64,000 nt of DNA, from positions 62,001-126,000 of the forward strand of contig NZ_KL647083.1 in NCBI RefSeq assembly GCF_000725625.1, written 5' to 3'. Below are positions 28,083 through 37,125 of this stretch, in pieces (the stretch's first letter is position 1; each line of letters opens with the position of its first letter). Made by a program: the position numbers and the translations under genes. Origin of the DNA: Streptomyces sp. NRRL F-6676. GTDB taxonomy: Bacteria; Actinomycetota; Actinomycetes; Streptomycetales; Streptomycetaceae. Under the pieces are notes generated by a model. The model was not told the DNA's origin and did not search any database. It saw nothing but the letters and a program-made list of their open reading frames with translations.

Positions 28083-29953
28083 GCCTGCTCCAGTGCGTCG
28101 GCCGCGGCGGCCCGGGCGGCGGTGACGATCGTCTCCAGGTAGCCGGGTACGTGTGCGCCGCCGACGACGAGGGCCCGGTCCAGCAGGGTGTTGCCGGTCT
28201 CGCAGCTGGTCTCGGGGAGCAGCGCGCAGGCGTGGCAGGCGGCGCGGTTGAGGTTGCCGAAGCCCTGGCCGGTGTGTTCGGCGCACAGCGGGTCGGCCGA
28301 GCACCAGGCGGCGGCCTCGGTCATCCGCAGCAGGGTCTCGGCCAGGCGCGGCGGTTCACCCTGGCGGACGAGGCCGCCGAGGGTGCCCTCGGCGTCCCCG
28401 GCGGCGGTGTAGACGAGGATGCCGTACTGGTCCTGTTCGGGGCGGGCGTAGATCCGTTCGCGCAGGCTCGCCGTGGTGTAGCCGGACTCGAAGGAGAGCT
28501 GGCGGATCAGCAGGTGGGCGAGGGTGTGCAGAAGCACGAACCGGGGGGCGAGTTCCGCGCCGGTCAGCGCTTCGAGGCGGTCCTTCTGGAAGGAGCGGTC
28601 GAGGTCGGCGCGCATTCCGGCCACGTGCGCGCGGACGTCCCGGTCGTCCTCCCACTCCGACAGCGCCGTGCGGTTCAGCGTGAGGAACAGGCCCTCGCCG
28701 AACACCTCGACGGCCGGCAGCCACTTCAGCCGGCGGGCGGTGTCGACGGGGACGACGGTCGCGTCCGGGGAGACCCGGGTGAAGCCGGACAGGGCACGCA
28801 CCTCCCGCAGCCGATCCGCGAGGACGATCCGGCCGAAGCGGTGGCCGAGCGCGGCCCAGGGGTCGGTGGTCTCACCGGCGAGGCCGAGCGTCGTCTCGCG
28901 GAGTGCGAAATCCCGGGTGGCGGGCGGTACGGGGGCGATGAACGCGGCCCACTCCTCCCGGCTGAGATCGAGGCGAGCCGCTCCACCACCGGCGTCGGAA
29001 GCCGCGCCCGCATCACCGGACGGCCCGCCCGGAGGCGCCGCCTCTCCGGTCTCCTCCTCCAGCAACGCGTCGAGCAGCGCCTCGTCCGCCCCGGTGTCCT
29101 CCTGAATGATCGTCCGGTACATGACTGCCCGCGGCGTCCCCGCCACCTGGCACAACGGCACCCACAGATGGTGCGCACGCACCTCGTCCGCGCGAGCGTC
29201 GTCCGCGTGCGCGGGCACGTCCGTCTCCGGGATGTCGAGTGCCGAGTGCGTGACCGGGTAGTACAGGTTGCCGGCCGTGCGCTGCACGATCTGCACCGGC
29301 CGGACGCAGTCCACCGCGTCACCGGCCCGCTGCCAGGGGTTGCGTCCCGAGCAGCGCATGCCGTGGGTGCCGAGGATGTCGAGCAGATCCCGGCCGGCGC
29401 CGCAGCCCTTGGCCGTGCAGACGACGGACAGCGCCTCCAGGCCGGAGGCCCGTTCGGAGACCTGGAAGCGCAGCCGCTCACGTTCGCCGCAGTTGCGGCG
29501 TTCACCCGCGTCGCGCTGGGAGTGGGCCCAGAACCACCAGTCGACGTCACTCAGGTGCCCGGCCTGGCAGATCTGCACGAACCGCATGGGCGCCAGGGTC
29601 CGCGCCGGTGAGCAGGACGGGCAGCGCGGCGGCTGCCCGGGCTTCTCGTCGGCGATCCGCCACCGCTTCATCCGCCGGCAGGCGCCGCAGAACAGCCAGG
29701 ACGGGAAGCGGATGTACGGGGCCCCTGGCGCGTCGGGGACGTCGAAGCGGTCGTTGACGGTGGCGGGCGCGGCGTGGAAGCCGCTGACCCCGAGGCGGGC
29801 GGCGAGCCGGGCCGACTCGATCCGCTGCCTGCCCCTGGCCGGCCAGTCCCCGATGCCCGTGGCCACGAACGACTCACCCTGGATGTCGAAGACGGCCCCG
29901 ACGCCGAACGGCACCACCGTCTGCGACTGGCGTACCCGGAGCGTGCGGCTCAC
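28079..29953 (-). CDS. drmB: DrmB-like DUF1998 protein
   Basis: A 624-aa protein of the DrmB family of DISARM antiphage systems. The N terminus begins with RQSQTVVPFGVGAVFDIQGES, followed by a Cys4 zinc ribbon (CGACRRMKRW then CPSC). The C-terminal DUF1998/MZB-type region has HTLAHLLIRQLSFESGY, CSADPLC and the Cys-rich NLNRAACHACALLPETSCE. The GTG start overlaps the drmA stop (GTGA). In DISARM, DrmA and DrmB form a complex on DNA, and this adjacency fits. It has no nuclease motif of its own. Confidence 0.85.
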   Translation of the reverse strand: MSRTLRVRQSQTVVPFGVGAVFDIQGESFVATGIGDWPARGRQRIESARLAARLGVSGFHAAPATVNDRFDVPDAPGAPYIRFPSWLFCGACRRMKRWRIADEKPGQPPRCPSCSPARTLAPMRFVQICQAGHLSDVDWWFWAHSQRDAGERRNCGERERLRFQVSERASGLEALSVVCTAKGCGAGRDLLDILGTHGMRCSGRNPWQRAGDAVDCVRPVQIVQRTAGNLYYPVTHSALDIPETDVPAHADDARADEVRAHHLWVPLCQVAGTPRAVMYRTIIQEDTGADEALLDALLEEETGEAAPPGGPSGDAGAASDAGGGAARLDLSREEWAAFIAPVPPATRDFALRETTLGLAGETTDPWAALGHRFGRIVLADRLREVRALSGFTRVSPDATVVPVDTARRLKWLPAVEVFGEGLFLTLNRTALSEWEDDRDVRAHVAGMRADLDRSFQKDRLEALTGAELAPRFVLLHTLAHLLIRQLSFESGYTTASLRERIYARPEQDQYGILVYTAAGDAEGTLGGLVRQGEPPRLAETLLRMTEAAAWCSADPLCAEHTGQGFGNLNRAACHACALLPETSCETGNTLLDRALVVGGAHVPGYLETIVTAARAAAADALEQA

Positions 29954-32900
29954 AGGTCGGCTCCCTTCACCATGACCTGGCATTCCCGGTCGACGTTGCG
30001 CATGGAGTTCGGTGTCTCCCAGAGGCCGTAGTTCTGTTCGAAACTCTTGATCAGGTTGGTCTGTCCCTTGCCCTGGCCGCGGTAGTAGAGCTCGCGGCCG
30101 TCCCGGCGGGCCTCGCGTGCGGCGTCCTCCCAGTCGGCGATCAGCCCGGCCAGTTCCTTGCGGACCTCGTCCCCGGCCGACGGCTCGGCCGCCTCGGCCC
30201 GGACCGCCAGCTCCTCCGCGAGCGCCTCCACTTCGGGCAGCCGGTCGAGGATCTGTCCGGCCTGGTTCTCGGCGGCGAGCCCGAGCCGGTGCCGTACGAG
30301 GACGACGAGCGCGGCGTGCAGCGCCCGCCGCCGCGAGGGCACGGACCAGGGGGTGACGCTGGTCGGCTCGACGTGCCGGTACAGCGAGCGGTGGTAGACA
30401 TCGAAGGTCTCGTAGTGCGAACGGTCCCTGGGCCGGGTGGCGTTGAAGAAGGTGACGACGAGACCGGGCACGGAGTGCCGGCCCACCCGGCTGGTGGCCT
30501 GGATGTACTCGGCGGTGGTCTTGGGCTGGCCCTGCATCAGCATCAGCGCGAGCCGCTTGACGTCGACACCGACGGACAGCATGTTCGTGCAGGGCAGGAA
30601 GGACACCGACTGCGGGTCGTCCCACCGCTTCTCCAGCCGGTCGAGCAGCACGGGCTGTTCGGCACGCGGCAGGTTGCTGGTCAGCTCCTGCACCTGGTGG
30701 TCCGCCAACTGCCGTACGCCATCGCCGGTACCGGGGTCGAGGCCGGCGAGCTGGGCGGGGATGTCGTCGGCCGCCGCGGTGACGGTGCGGCCGAGTTCGC
30801 GCAGGCTGTGGTGGTAGGCGACGAGGGTCCAGTAGGCGTCCCGGTGCTCCTCGGGCAGCTCGTACGCGCCCTGGAGCAGCGCGGCCGCGGTGGCGACGGC
30901 GGCGCGGCCGGCGGTGTGTCCCTGAGCCATGACGCCGAGGTAGCGGCGACCGGGGCGGGAGGTGTCGGGTTCGGCGAAGTAGGAGTGACGGGCGTCGAGT
31001 CCGGCCGGCGGGAAGAGCTGGACGCCGCCACCGTACAGGGCGCGGACCTGCTCGCCGGAGCGGCGGATGGTGGCCGTGGAGGCGACCACCTTGGGGCCGG
31101 TGCCGTCGGGCGCGGTGCACAGCCCGAGGACGGCCGCCTCGTACAGGCCGACGGTGGTGCCGAGCGGGCCGGTGAGCAGATGCAGCTCGTCCTGGATGAC
31201 GAGGGACGGCGGCAGGTTCCGTACCGATGTCCCGCCCGTGGCCCCGAACAGCCGTCCGGCGCGCGGTTCCCAGGCCAGCCGGGCGAACTTGTCGACGGTG
31301 CCGAGGACGAAGGTGGGCGGCCGGTCGTAGAGCTGCTCGTCGACGACGGCGACGGGCAGTTCGTCGTGGAAGACGCAAGTCTCGCGCGGGCAGAAGAAGG
31401 CGAAGGAGTCGGCGCCGGCGCGCACTCCGTAGTCGCCGATGTCGGGCGACTTGTGTGCGGGCAGAACGCGTGTGCCGCACCAGGGGCAGCGGTCGAGGAT
31501 GAACACGTCCTCCGGCCGGGCGGCCTGGCGGGCGTTGTCGAGGGCGGCGCGGGCCTTCTCGTAGGTGTTGGGTGTGGTGGTCTCGCCCACCCACAGACCG
31601 ATGGAGAAGGGCTCCTCGCCGTACGTGGCCGGATCGGCACGGCGCAGGGTCTCCAGGGCGCAGACGGTGGTGGCGGCGCGCTGGAACTGCTGGGTGGTGA
31701 GCAGGCTGAGGGTGTAGCGGCTGAGTACGGCGGTACCGCCGCCGTCGGGTCGGCGGCGGCGCAGCACCATGGCGAACGCGGCCAGCAGCAGGTAGGCCTC
31801 GGTCTTGCCGCCACCGGTGGGGAACCAGATCAGGTCGGTGACGGACCGGTCCGGGTGCCGGGGGTCGGACACCCCGTCCAGGGCGAGCAGGAAGAACGCG
31901 AGCTGGAAGGGGCGCCAGTCGGCGTCGGCCGCGGGCTCCGCGCCTGCCGGTACGGCGTCCCGGCGGGATCGCCGGGTGCCCGCGAGGTCGGGCGCGGAGT
32001 GCCGCATTTGCAGGGCCATCGCGCGGTTGGCGGCGCGGAAGGCGTGCAGCAGCTCGGGACGGCGCGGATCGCACAGGGTGCGGACGCCGGACTCGACGCG
32101 GGTGACGGCGGCGTTGATCCGGCCGAGCACCCGGTCGGCGGCGTCGCGCCCCCACTCGGGGATGTCCGCGTTGAGCTGCCCCACGTACCAGGCGCGGTAG
32201 TCGGCGGCGAACTCGGCCAGCTCCTCGCGCAGTTGGTCGACGGGAACGTCCGGGTCGGCGAGGTGGCACAGGTTGAGCACAGGTGAGCCGCTGGGGCCGG
32301 CCGCCCGTACACCGGTGACCTCCGCCTCGGGGAGCACGGCGGCGCGCAGCCCGGTGACTCGCTCACCCGTCTCGTCGTACCGCTCCTCGACCGCGCATCC
32401 GTGGCCGACGGCGTGGGTACGGACGTGCCGGTACTGCAACCGCAGTTCCTGCTCCTCGGGGTCACGGCTGGCCAGGCGCACGCTCGGGTACTGGAGCACC
32501 CTGCCGTTCACCGGCCGCCCCTCCAGCTCCACCTGGAACAGCATGCGGTCCCAGTGGGCGGCCCTGCCGAGGCCGGGTTCGTGCGTGGCGGAGTTGACAA
32601 GGGCGACGGTGACGAGCTGCCCGGTGCCGAACGCCCGTCGCCGCAGCCGGAGTTCGGCGCGGCCGTCCAGTACGGGAACGTGATCGCGGTCGGGGCCGAG
32701 GGTGTGCGTCTCGGCGGGCAGTGGAATGCGCTGCCAGCTCCGGCCGCGCTCACCCGTGCGCGAGCGGGTCGCGTAGTGGGCGGCCGCGCAGACGACCTCC
32801 ACGGTGTCGGCGTCGGTGTAGAAGCTGAAGCCGAGGGAGGAGGGCAGCCAGGAGTTGGACTCGGGTACGGGGTCCCCGGCCGGTGCGGTGTCCTCGGCCC

Positions 32901-33093
32901 GCCCCTCCGTCCCCGCCCCCTCGCGCTCCTCAGCGGCGAGGTCCAACTGGCGCTGGAGGTCGGCTTCCTGGGGGTAGAGGGTGCCCATCAGGTACTGGCG
33001 GTCGGGCGGGGCGTCGAGTGTCTCGTGCGCACCGCGGGCCGGGCCGACGAGTTGCCGCCGGAGGTAGGAGACGAGTTCGTGTCGGGGATCCAT
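29950..33093 (-). CDS. drmA: DrmA-like superfamily 2 helicase
   Basis: A 1047-aa helicase of the DISARM DrmA type. Walker A is FPTGGGKTEAYLL (about residue 424-433), the motif II box is DELH (D635) and motif VI is QATSRVGRHSVPGLVVTFF. The C terminus ends in SMRNVDRECQVMVKG. ATG 33093 follows AGGA at normal spacing. It lies 59 bases downstream of the sigma-like gene and overlaps drmB. DrmA normally loads on single-stranded or entering phage DNA with DrmB. That function is taken from the family. Confidence 0.86.
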   Translation of the reverse strand: MDPRHELVSYLRRQLVGPARGAHETLDAPPDRQYLMGTLYPQEADLQRQLDLAAEEREGAGTEGRAEDTAPAGDPVPESNSWLPSSLGFSFYTDADTVEVVCAAAHYATRSRTGERGRSWQRIPLPAETHTLGPDRDHVPVLDGRAELRLRRRAFGTGQLVTVALVNSATHEPGLGRAAHWDRMLFQVELEGRPVNGRVLQYPSVRLASRDPEEQELRLQYRHVRTHAVGHGCAVEERYDETGERVTGLRAAVLPEAEVTGVRAAGPSGSPVLNLCHLADPDVPVDQLREELAEFAADYRAWYVGQLNADIPEWGRDAADRVLGRINAAVTRVESGVRTLCDPRRPELLHAFRAANRAMALQMRHSAPDLAGTRRSRRDAVPAGAEPAADADWRPFQLAFFLLALDGVSDPRHPDRSVTDLIWFPTGGGKTEAYLLLAAFAMVLRRRRPDGGGTAVLSRYTLSLLTTQQFQRAATTVCALETLRRADPATYGEEPFSIGLWVGETTTPNTYEKARAALDNARQAARPEDVFILDRCPWCGTRVLPAHKSPDIGDYGVRAGADSFAFFCPRETCVFHDELPVAVVDEQLYDRPPTFVLGTVDKFARLAWEPRAGRLFGATGGTSVRNLPPSLVIQDELHLLTGPLGTTVGLYEAAVLGLCTAPDGTGPKVVASTATIRRSGEQVRALYGGGVQLFPPAGLDARHSYFAEPDTSRPGRRYLGVMAQGHTAGRAAVATAAALLQGAYELPEEHRDAYWTLVAYHHSLRELGRTVTAAADDIPAQLAGLDPGTGDGVRQLADHQVQELTSNLPRAEQPVLLDRLEKRWDDPQSVSFLPCTNMLSVGVDVKRLALMLMQGQPKTTAEYIQATSRVGRHSVPGLVVTFFNATRPRDRSHYETFDVYHRSLYRHVEPTSVTPWSVPSRRRALHAALVVLVRHRLGLAAENQAGQILDRLPEVEALAEELAVRAEAAEPSAGDEVRKELAGLIADWEDAAREARRDGRELYYRGQGKGQTNLIKSFEQNYGLWETPNSMRNVDRECQVMVKGADL

Positions 33094-33152
33094 GTCGTTC
33101 CTGGTGATCGCGGTCTGTGGACTTCTCGGACAGGAGGCGGGGACTGGGCGGC

Positions 33153-36100
33153 TCAGGGCCGACGCCAGCGGTCCCGGAGGGAGGTACGGCTGCCGGCCGC
33201 CTCCTGTACGACGGCGAGCTGCGCCTGGGCTTCGGCGAGCCGGGTACGGGCGTCGGCGAGCTGCGCCTGGGCGTCGCCGAGCTGCGCCTGGGTGTCCGCG
33301 AGCCGGGCCCGCAGATCGGTGAGGGCGACCCATGCCTCGTGCTCGCTCCGCGCGATGCGCTCGGTGGCCTGCCGCTCGGCCTCCTCGGCACTCGCGCGGG
33401 CTGCCACGACGAACCGGTCCCGCCGCGCGAGCTCGGCCTCGCTCTCCCCCAGCCGCCGCTCCAGCTCGGTCACACGTGCCTGGGCGCCCCGGCGGTACTC
33501 CTCCCGTGCCGACGCGACCGCGCGCTCCCGCTCGGCCGCGGCCGCCTCGGCCTGCCGCAGTTCGGTCTCCCGCTCGGCGCCGACCGCCCGGGCGTCCGCC
33601 AGCCGCGACTCGAGGTCGCCGATCCGGGTCTCGGCACCCTCCCGGTACGCGCGCAGCCACTCCCGGTGCTGCTCCCTCACGTGCGCGAGCCGCTCCTCGG
33701 CCTGCCGCTGGAGATGCCTCTCGCGCCGCTCCCGTACCTGGTCCGCACGGTGCAGCAGTTCCTCCTCCCACGCGTCGAGCTGCCGCTCGCCCTCCGCCCG
33801 GGCCGCCGCGAGACGTTCGTCGGCGCTGCGGCGCTCCTCCTTCAGCCGACGGCCGTACTCCCGCACGAGCAGTGCCAACCTGACCTCACGCCGGGTCCGC
33901 GCCCCGGCGACCAACCCATCGACGTCGTCCGTCAACGGCGCCATGCCGGCCGGGGGTTCGACCGTCAGCGGTACAGCCGCCGACAGCGACTCCTCCACCG
34001 CGGGAACGACCTCCGGCTCGGCCGCCACCGGTTCCACGGCCGCCGGTGCCACGGTCGACGGCTCGACGGCCGGCGACTCGACTGCCGTCGGCTCGATCGC
34101 CTCCACCGGCGGCTCCACCCGCGGCGGTCCGACCCGCGCGTGCTGCCCCGCCGACGTTGCCGCGTGCCTCGCGGTGAACTCGCTCAGCGCGTCGCGCACG
34201 GCTCGGCGCGGCTCGGCGCCCGTCAGGGGCGCCGTACGAAGGTGCGCCCGCGGCGCCACGCCGGCCAGTGCCTTCGCGGGGTGCTCGAAGAAATGTTCGG
34301 GCCGCAGCCCCAGCTCCCGCACGCCGTCGAATACCTCCCGGAGCACTTCGAGCGCCTGCACCACGGGGCGGTCGAGCGTCCCCTTCTCCCGCGCGGCCCG
34401 CACCACCGCGTCCGCCGCGGACGAGCCCAGCAACGCCGTCAGCTGCCGCTGCCCCAGCGCCAGCACCGCGTACTCCGCGAGCCAGGGCACGCCTCCGCCC
34501 ATGGGCGCTTGCGCCAGCGCCAGGGCCCTGCCCCACTCGGCGGTGATCTCCGGCGCGCCCGCACCCTCCGGTGCCTCGATCTCTTCCAGTTCCTCCGCCG
34601 TCTCCGGGCGGGCCGGCACCGCGGCCAGGAACTCACGCAGCGCGTCTCGCACCGCGAGCCGCGACTCGCCGTTCACCAGCGGCCTGGCCGCGAGGTAAGC
34701 ACCGGGCGTCGCCCCGCGAAGCGCTTCGGTGGGCCGTTCGAAGAAGTCCTCGGGCCGCAGCCCCGCATCCGCGACGTGGTCCAAGACGCGTCGGAGTACT
34801 TCGAGCGCGGTCAGCACCGGCCGGTCGGCCGGCTCCCGGTCCCGGGCGACGCTCACGACCGCCTCGGCCGCGGTCTGCCCGAGGTACGCCACGAGATCTT
34901 CCTGCCCCATGGCGGCGAGCACGTACTCGGCGAGCCAACTCTGCCCGCCGGGCGCCTTCGCCAGCCGAAGGGCACGCGTCCAGTCGGCGGCGACCACGTC
35001 CGGCTCCCCGACGCGCACACTCTCGCCACCGTCAGGGGCCGCCCGTCCGGGCTCCGCCGGGACCTCCGCGCCGCTGGAAACCTCCGGAGCAGGCTCCACG
35101 GGTGTCTCGCCGCCCCCCGGAACCGCCGTCAGGGCCTCTTCCGAACCCGCCTCGCCGCCACCCGGAACCGCCGTCACGGCCTCTGCCGAACCCGCCTCGC
35201 CGCCAGCCGCGACCGCCCGCACGGCCTCCGCCAGTACCGGCTCCACCCGCAGGGGCTCCACCGTGGCCTCCACCGCGCTCTCCGGCCGGGTCGCACTCTC
35301 CGCCCGCGCCACGCGCGCCGCCCGGACCGGCCGTTCCGCCCGGGCCCGGCGAAGGGCCTGCCGGGCGCGGGCGATCCGCGCCGCATGCGTCGCCCGTGCG
35401 TACCGCGCCGCCCTCGCGGCCGCCGCCGCTTTCTCCGCCGCCCGCTCGGCCCTCTCGCACGCCGCGTCGAGGCCGACCAGGCCCACCTCGCGCAGCCGCT
35501 CCCGCAGCGCGGGCCGCATCTTCGCCTCGATCTGCCGGATGCGCTCCCGTGTGACGCCGAACTCGCCTCCGAGTTCGTCCAGTGTCGAGGGATCTTCCCC
35601 GTCGAGCGCGAGGCGCCGCACGAGAATCCTCGCCTCCCGCTCCGTGAACGTGCCCACCAAGTCCAGCACGTCCCGCACGAAGAGCGCCCCCACCACCTGC
35701 TGCTCCACCGGCGGCAGCACATGCGTGCGCGCCACGAAGTCGGCGAGGGTCGCGCCGTCGCCGATGACGCGGTCCAGCGAGTCCGTACGGCGGCTAAGCC
35801 GCCGGGCGTGCTCCACCTTCTCCAGGGTCATGTCGCAGGCCACCGCCACGTCCGCCGCGGTCACCGGGCGCCCCCGCGCGGCCAGGTTCCGCTCGGCAGC
35901 CGCCACCTTGCGCACCTGCTCGTGCATGTGGACGGGGATGCGGATGAGGGCCCCCTCATCGGCGATGGCCCGGCTCATCGACTGCCGGATCCACCAGGTC
36001 GCGTACGTCGAGAACTTGTTGCCCATCCTCGGGTCGAACTTCCGCGCCGCCCGCATCAGCCCCAGCACACCGTGCTGGACCAGGTCTTCGTACTCCAGCC

Positions 36101-36929
36101 CCTGTTCCAGGTGCGACCGCACCAGGGAGTGCACGAGCCGCAGGTTGTGGACGATCAGGCAGTCCCTGGCACGGATACGGAGGTCGCCACTCGGCAGCGC
36201 CTTCAGCTCCTCCTCCGAGGCCTCCTCCGCGATGCGCTCCGGCCCGCCCCGCAGCAGTACGGCCAGCCCGACCTCGGCCTCCGCGCTCAGCAGCCGCTTC
36301 TCCGGTCCCCGGCGGAGGCGGTCGGTCTCCAGCACGGCCCGCGCCGCCGCCATCGCCCCGTCGAGACCGTCCAGCCCCTCCACCACGTCCGCGACGTCTG
36401 AGACATCCACGGCATCCGGGACGTCCGGAGCGGCGTCGTCGGCAACCGGCACAACCGCCGCGGCGTCACCGTTCCCCGGCCTGGCACCACCCGGACCACC
36501 CGAACCACCCGCGGGCTCTGCCCTCACCGCCCGGACCCGTACGGCCCCCCGCAGTGCCGCCGCCTCCGCCGGGTCGAGCCCCGCGAGCCGTACCACCCCC
36601 TCCAGCGCGCCGGAACCGACCCGTCCTTCCACGTCCGCGTAACGCGCCAGCAGCGCCCGCGCCGTCATGACACGCGTGGGGAACACATTTTCTTCACTCT
36701 TTCCGCCGACACGTGCAACCTTTTCCGCTCCCCGCGAGTCGCCGTCTGTGTGCACGTGCAACCTCCGCACGGGCAGCCCCAGCCGGGCCAGCTCGTCGCG
36801 TACCCGCTCCCGCTCGTCGTCGCCGAGCGCGAGCTCCCGGACGGCCGCAAGGAAGGCCCCTTCCGGTACGACGCCGTCCACCGCCGCGCGCCTCAGCCGC
36901 TTGAGCAGCACACCCAGCGCCGCCCGCAC
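33153..36929 (-). CDS. Giant sigma-70-like factor with duplicated domain and coiled coil
   Basis: A 1258-aa protein; primary-type sigma factors are 300-600 aa. Region 1.2 (LLSAEAEVGLAVLL, ~213-226), region 2 with LIVHNLRLVHSLV and KFSTYATWWIRQSMSRAIAD (~251-345), region 3 (RPVTAADVAVACDMTLEKV) and region 4 with HTH LDELGGEFGVTRERIRQIEA (~426-482) are all intact. Beyond these lie an Ala/Arg-rich linker, two ~118-aa repeats (650-767 and 799-917), a Val-Glu-Pro linker and a ~235-residue coiled coil. I placed the start at GTG 36929, behind GGGGAGGAG, because the longest reading begins inside the -35 box. It heads the drmAB operon. Confidence 0.85.
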   Translation of the reverse strand: MRAALGVLLKRLRRAAVDGVVPEGAFLAAVRELALGDDERERVRDELARLGLPVRRLHVHTDGDSRGAEKVARVGGKSEENVFPTRVMTARALLARYADVEGRVGSGALEGVVRLAGLDPAEAAALRGAVRVRAVRAEPAGGSGGPGGARPGNGDAAAVVPVADDAAPDVPDAVDVSDVADVVEGLDGLDGAMAAARAVLETDRLRRGPEKRLLSAEAEVGLAVLLRGGPERIAEEASEEELKALPSGDLRIRARDCLIVHNLRLVHSLVRSHLEQGLEYEDLVQHGVLGLMRAARKFDPRMGNKFSTYATWWIRQSMSRAIADEGALIRIPVHMHEQVRKVAAAERNLAARGRPVTAADVAVACDMTLEKVEHARRLSRRTDSLDRVIGDGATLADFVARTHVLPPVEQQVVGALFVRDVLDLVGTFTEREARILVRRLALDGEDPSTLDELGGEFGVTRERIRQIEAKMRPALRERLREVGLVGLDAACERAERAAEKAAAAARAARYARATHAARIARARQALRRARAERPVRAARVARAESATRPESAVEATVEPLRVEPVLAEAVRAVAAGGEAGSAEAVTAVPGGGEAGSEEALTAVPGGGETPVEPAPEVSSGAEVPAEPGRAAPDGGESVRVGEPDVVAADWTRALRLAKAPGGQSWLAEYVLAAMGQEDLVAYLGQTAAEAVVSVARDREPADRPVLTALEVLRRVLDHVADAGLRPEDFFERPTEALRGATPGAYLAARPLVNGESRLAVRDALREFLAAVPARPETAEELEEIEAPEGAGAPEITAEWGRALALAQAPMGGGVPWLAEYAVLALGQRQLTALLGSSAADAVVRAAREKGTLDRPVVQALEVLREVFDGVRELGLRPEHFFEHPAKALAGVAPRAHLRTAPLTGAEPRRAVRDALSEFTARHAATSAGQHARVGPPRVEPPVEAIEPTAVESPAVEPSTVAPAAVEPVAAEPEVVPAVEESLSAAVPLTVEPPAGMAPLTDDVDGLVAGARTRREVRLALLVREYGRRLKEERRSADERLAAARAEGERQLDAWEEELLHRADQVRERRERHLQRQAEERLAHVREQHREWLRAYREGAETRIGDLESRLADARAVGAERETELRQAEAAAAERERAVASAREEYRRGAQARVTELERRLGESEAELARRDRFVVAARASAEEAERQATERIARSEHEAWVALTDLRARLADTQAQLGDAQAQLADARTRLAEAQAQLAVVQEAAGSRTSLRDRWRRP
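34179..34982 (-). repeat. Two diverged ~118-aa domain repeats in the giant sigma protein
   Basis: Repeat A (34629-34982) and repeat B (34179-34535) share the order W-x-R-A-L-x-L-A-x-A-P, WLAEY, A-M/L-G-Q, DRPV, ALEVLR, LRPE-D/H-FFE-x-P, A-L-x-G, and AVRDAL-x-EF. They are far too diverged at the DNA level to be a recent duplication. I do not recognise the domain. Confidence 0.8.
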
Positions 36930-36999
36930 ATCGGACGACTCCTCCCCGTTCACAGGTCGCAGCACCGTCCCGGTCACCCCCCAGCTTGTTTCACTCAGG

Positions 37000-37028
37000 A
37001 CCGTAAGTCTGCGCGTTGATGATGTCAA
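37000..37028 (-). promoter_or_regulatory. Promoter of the giant sigma/drmAB operon
   Basis: On the minus strand TTGACA (37028-37023) is followed after exactly 17 bases by TACGGT (37005-37000), fitting TTGACa-N17-TAnnnT. Transcription would start near 36993, giving a leader of about 65 bases before GTG 36929. The -35 lies in GTTGATGATGTCAAC (37015-37029), an inverted repeat with 5-bp arms that could be an operator. A second TACGGT lies on the plus strand at 37064-37069, near the kinase-helicase start. Confidence 0.65.
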
Positions 37029-37125
37029 CAGACTAGACGCTACCGCTCCTCACCCATCTCGTGTACGGTGACGAACACTCAGCGCGCACAGAGGAACACG
37101 GACCACGGTGACAAGGGGAGCGGCA

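Noticed and set aside
36930..37028. A 33-residue N-terminal extension of the giant sigma protein from TTG 37028
   Set aside because: That codon lies in the -35 hexamer of a well-formed promoter, and GTG 36929 has a strong ribosome site.
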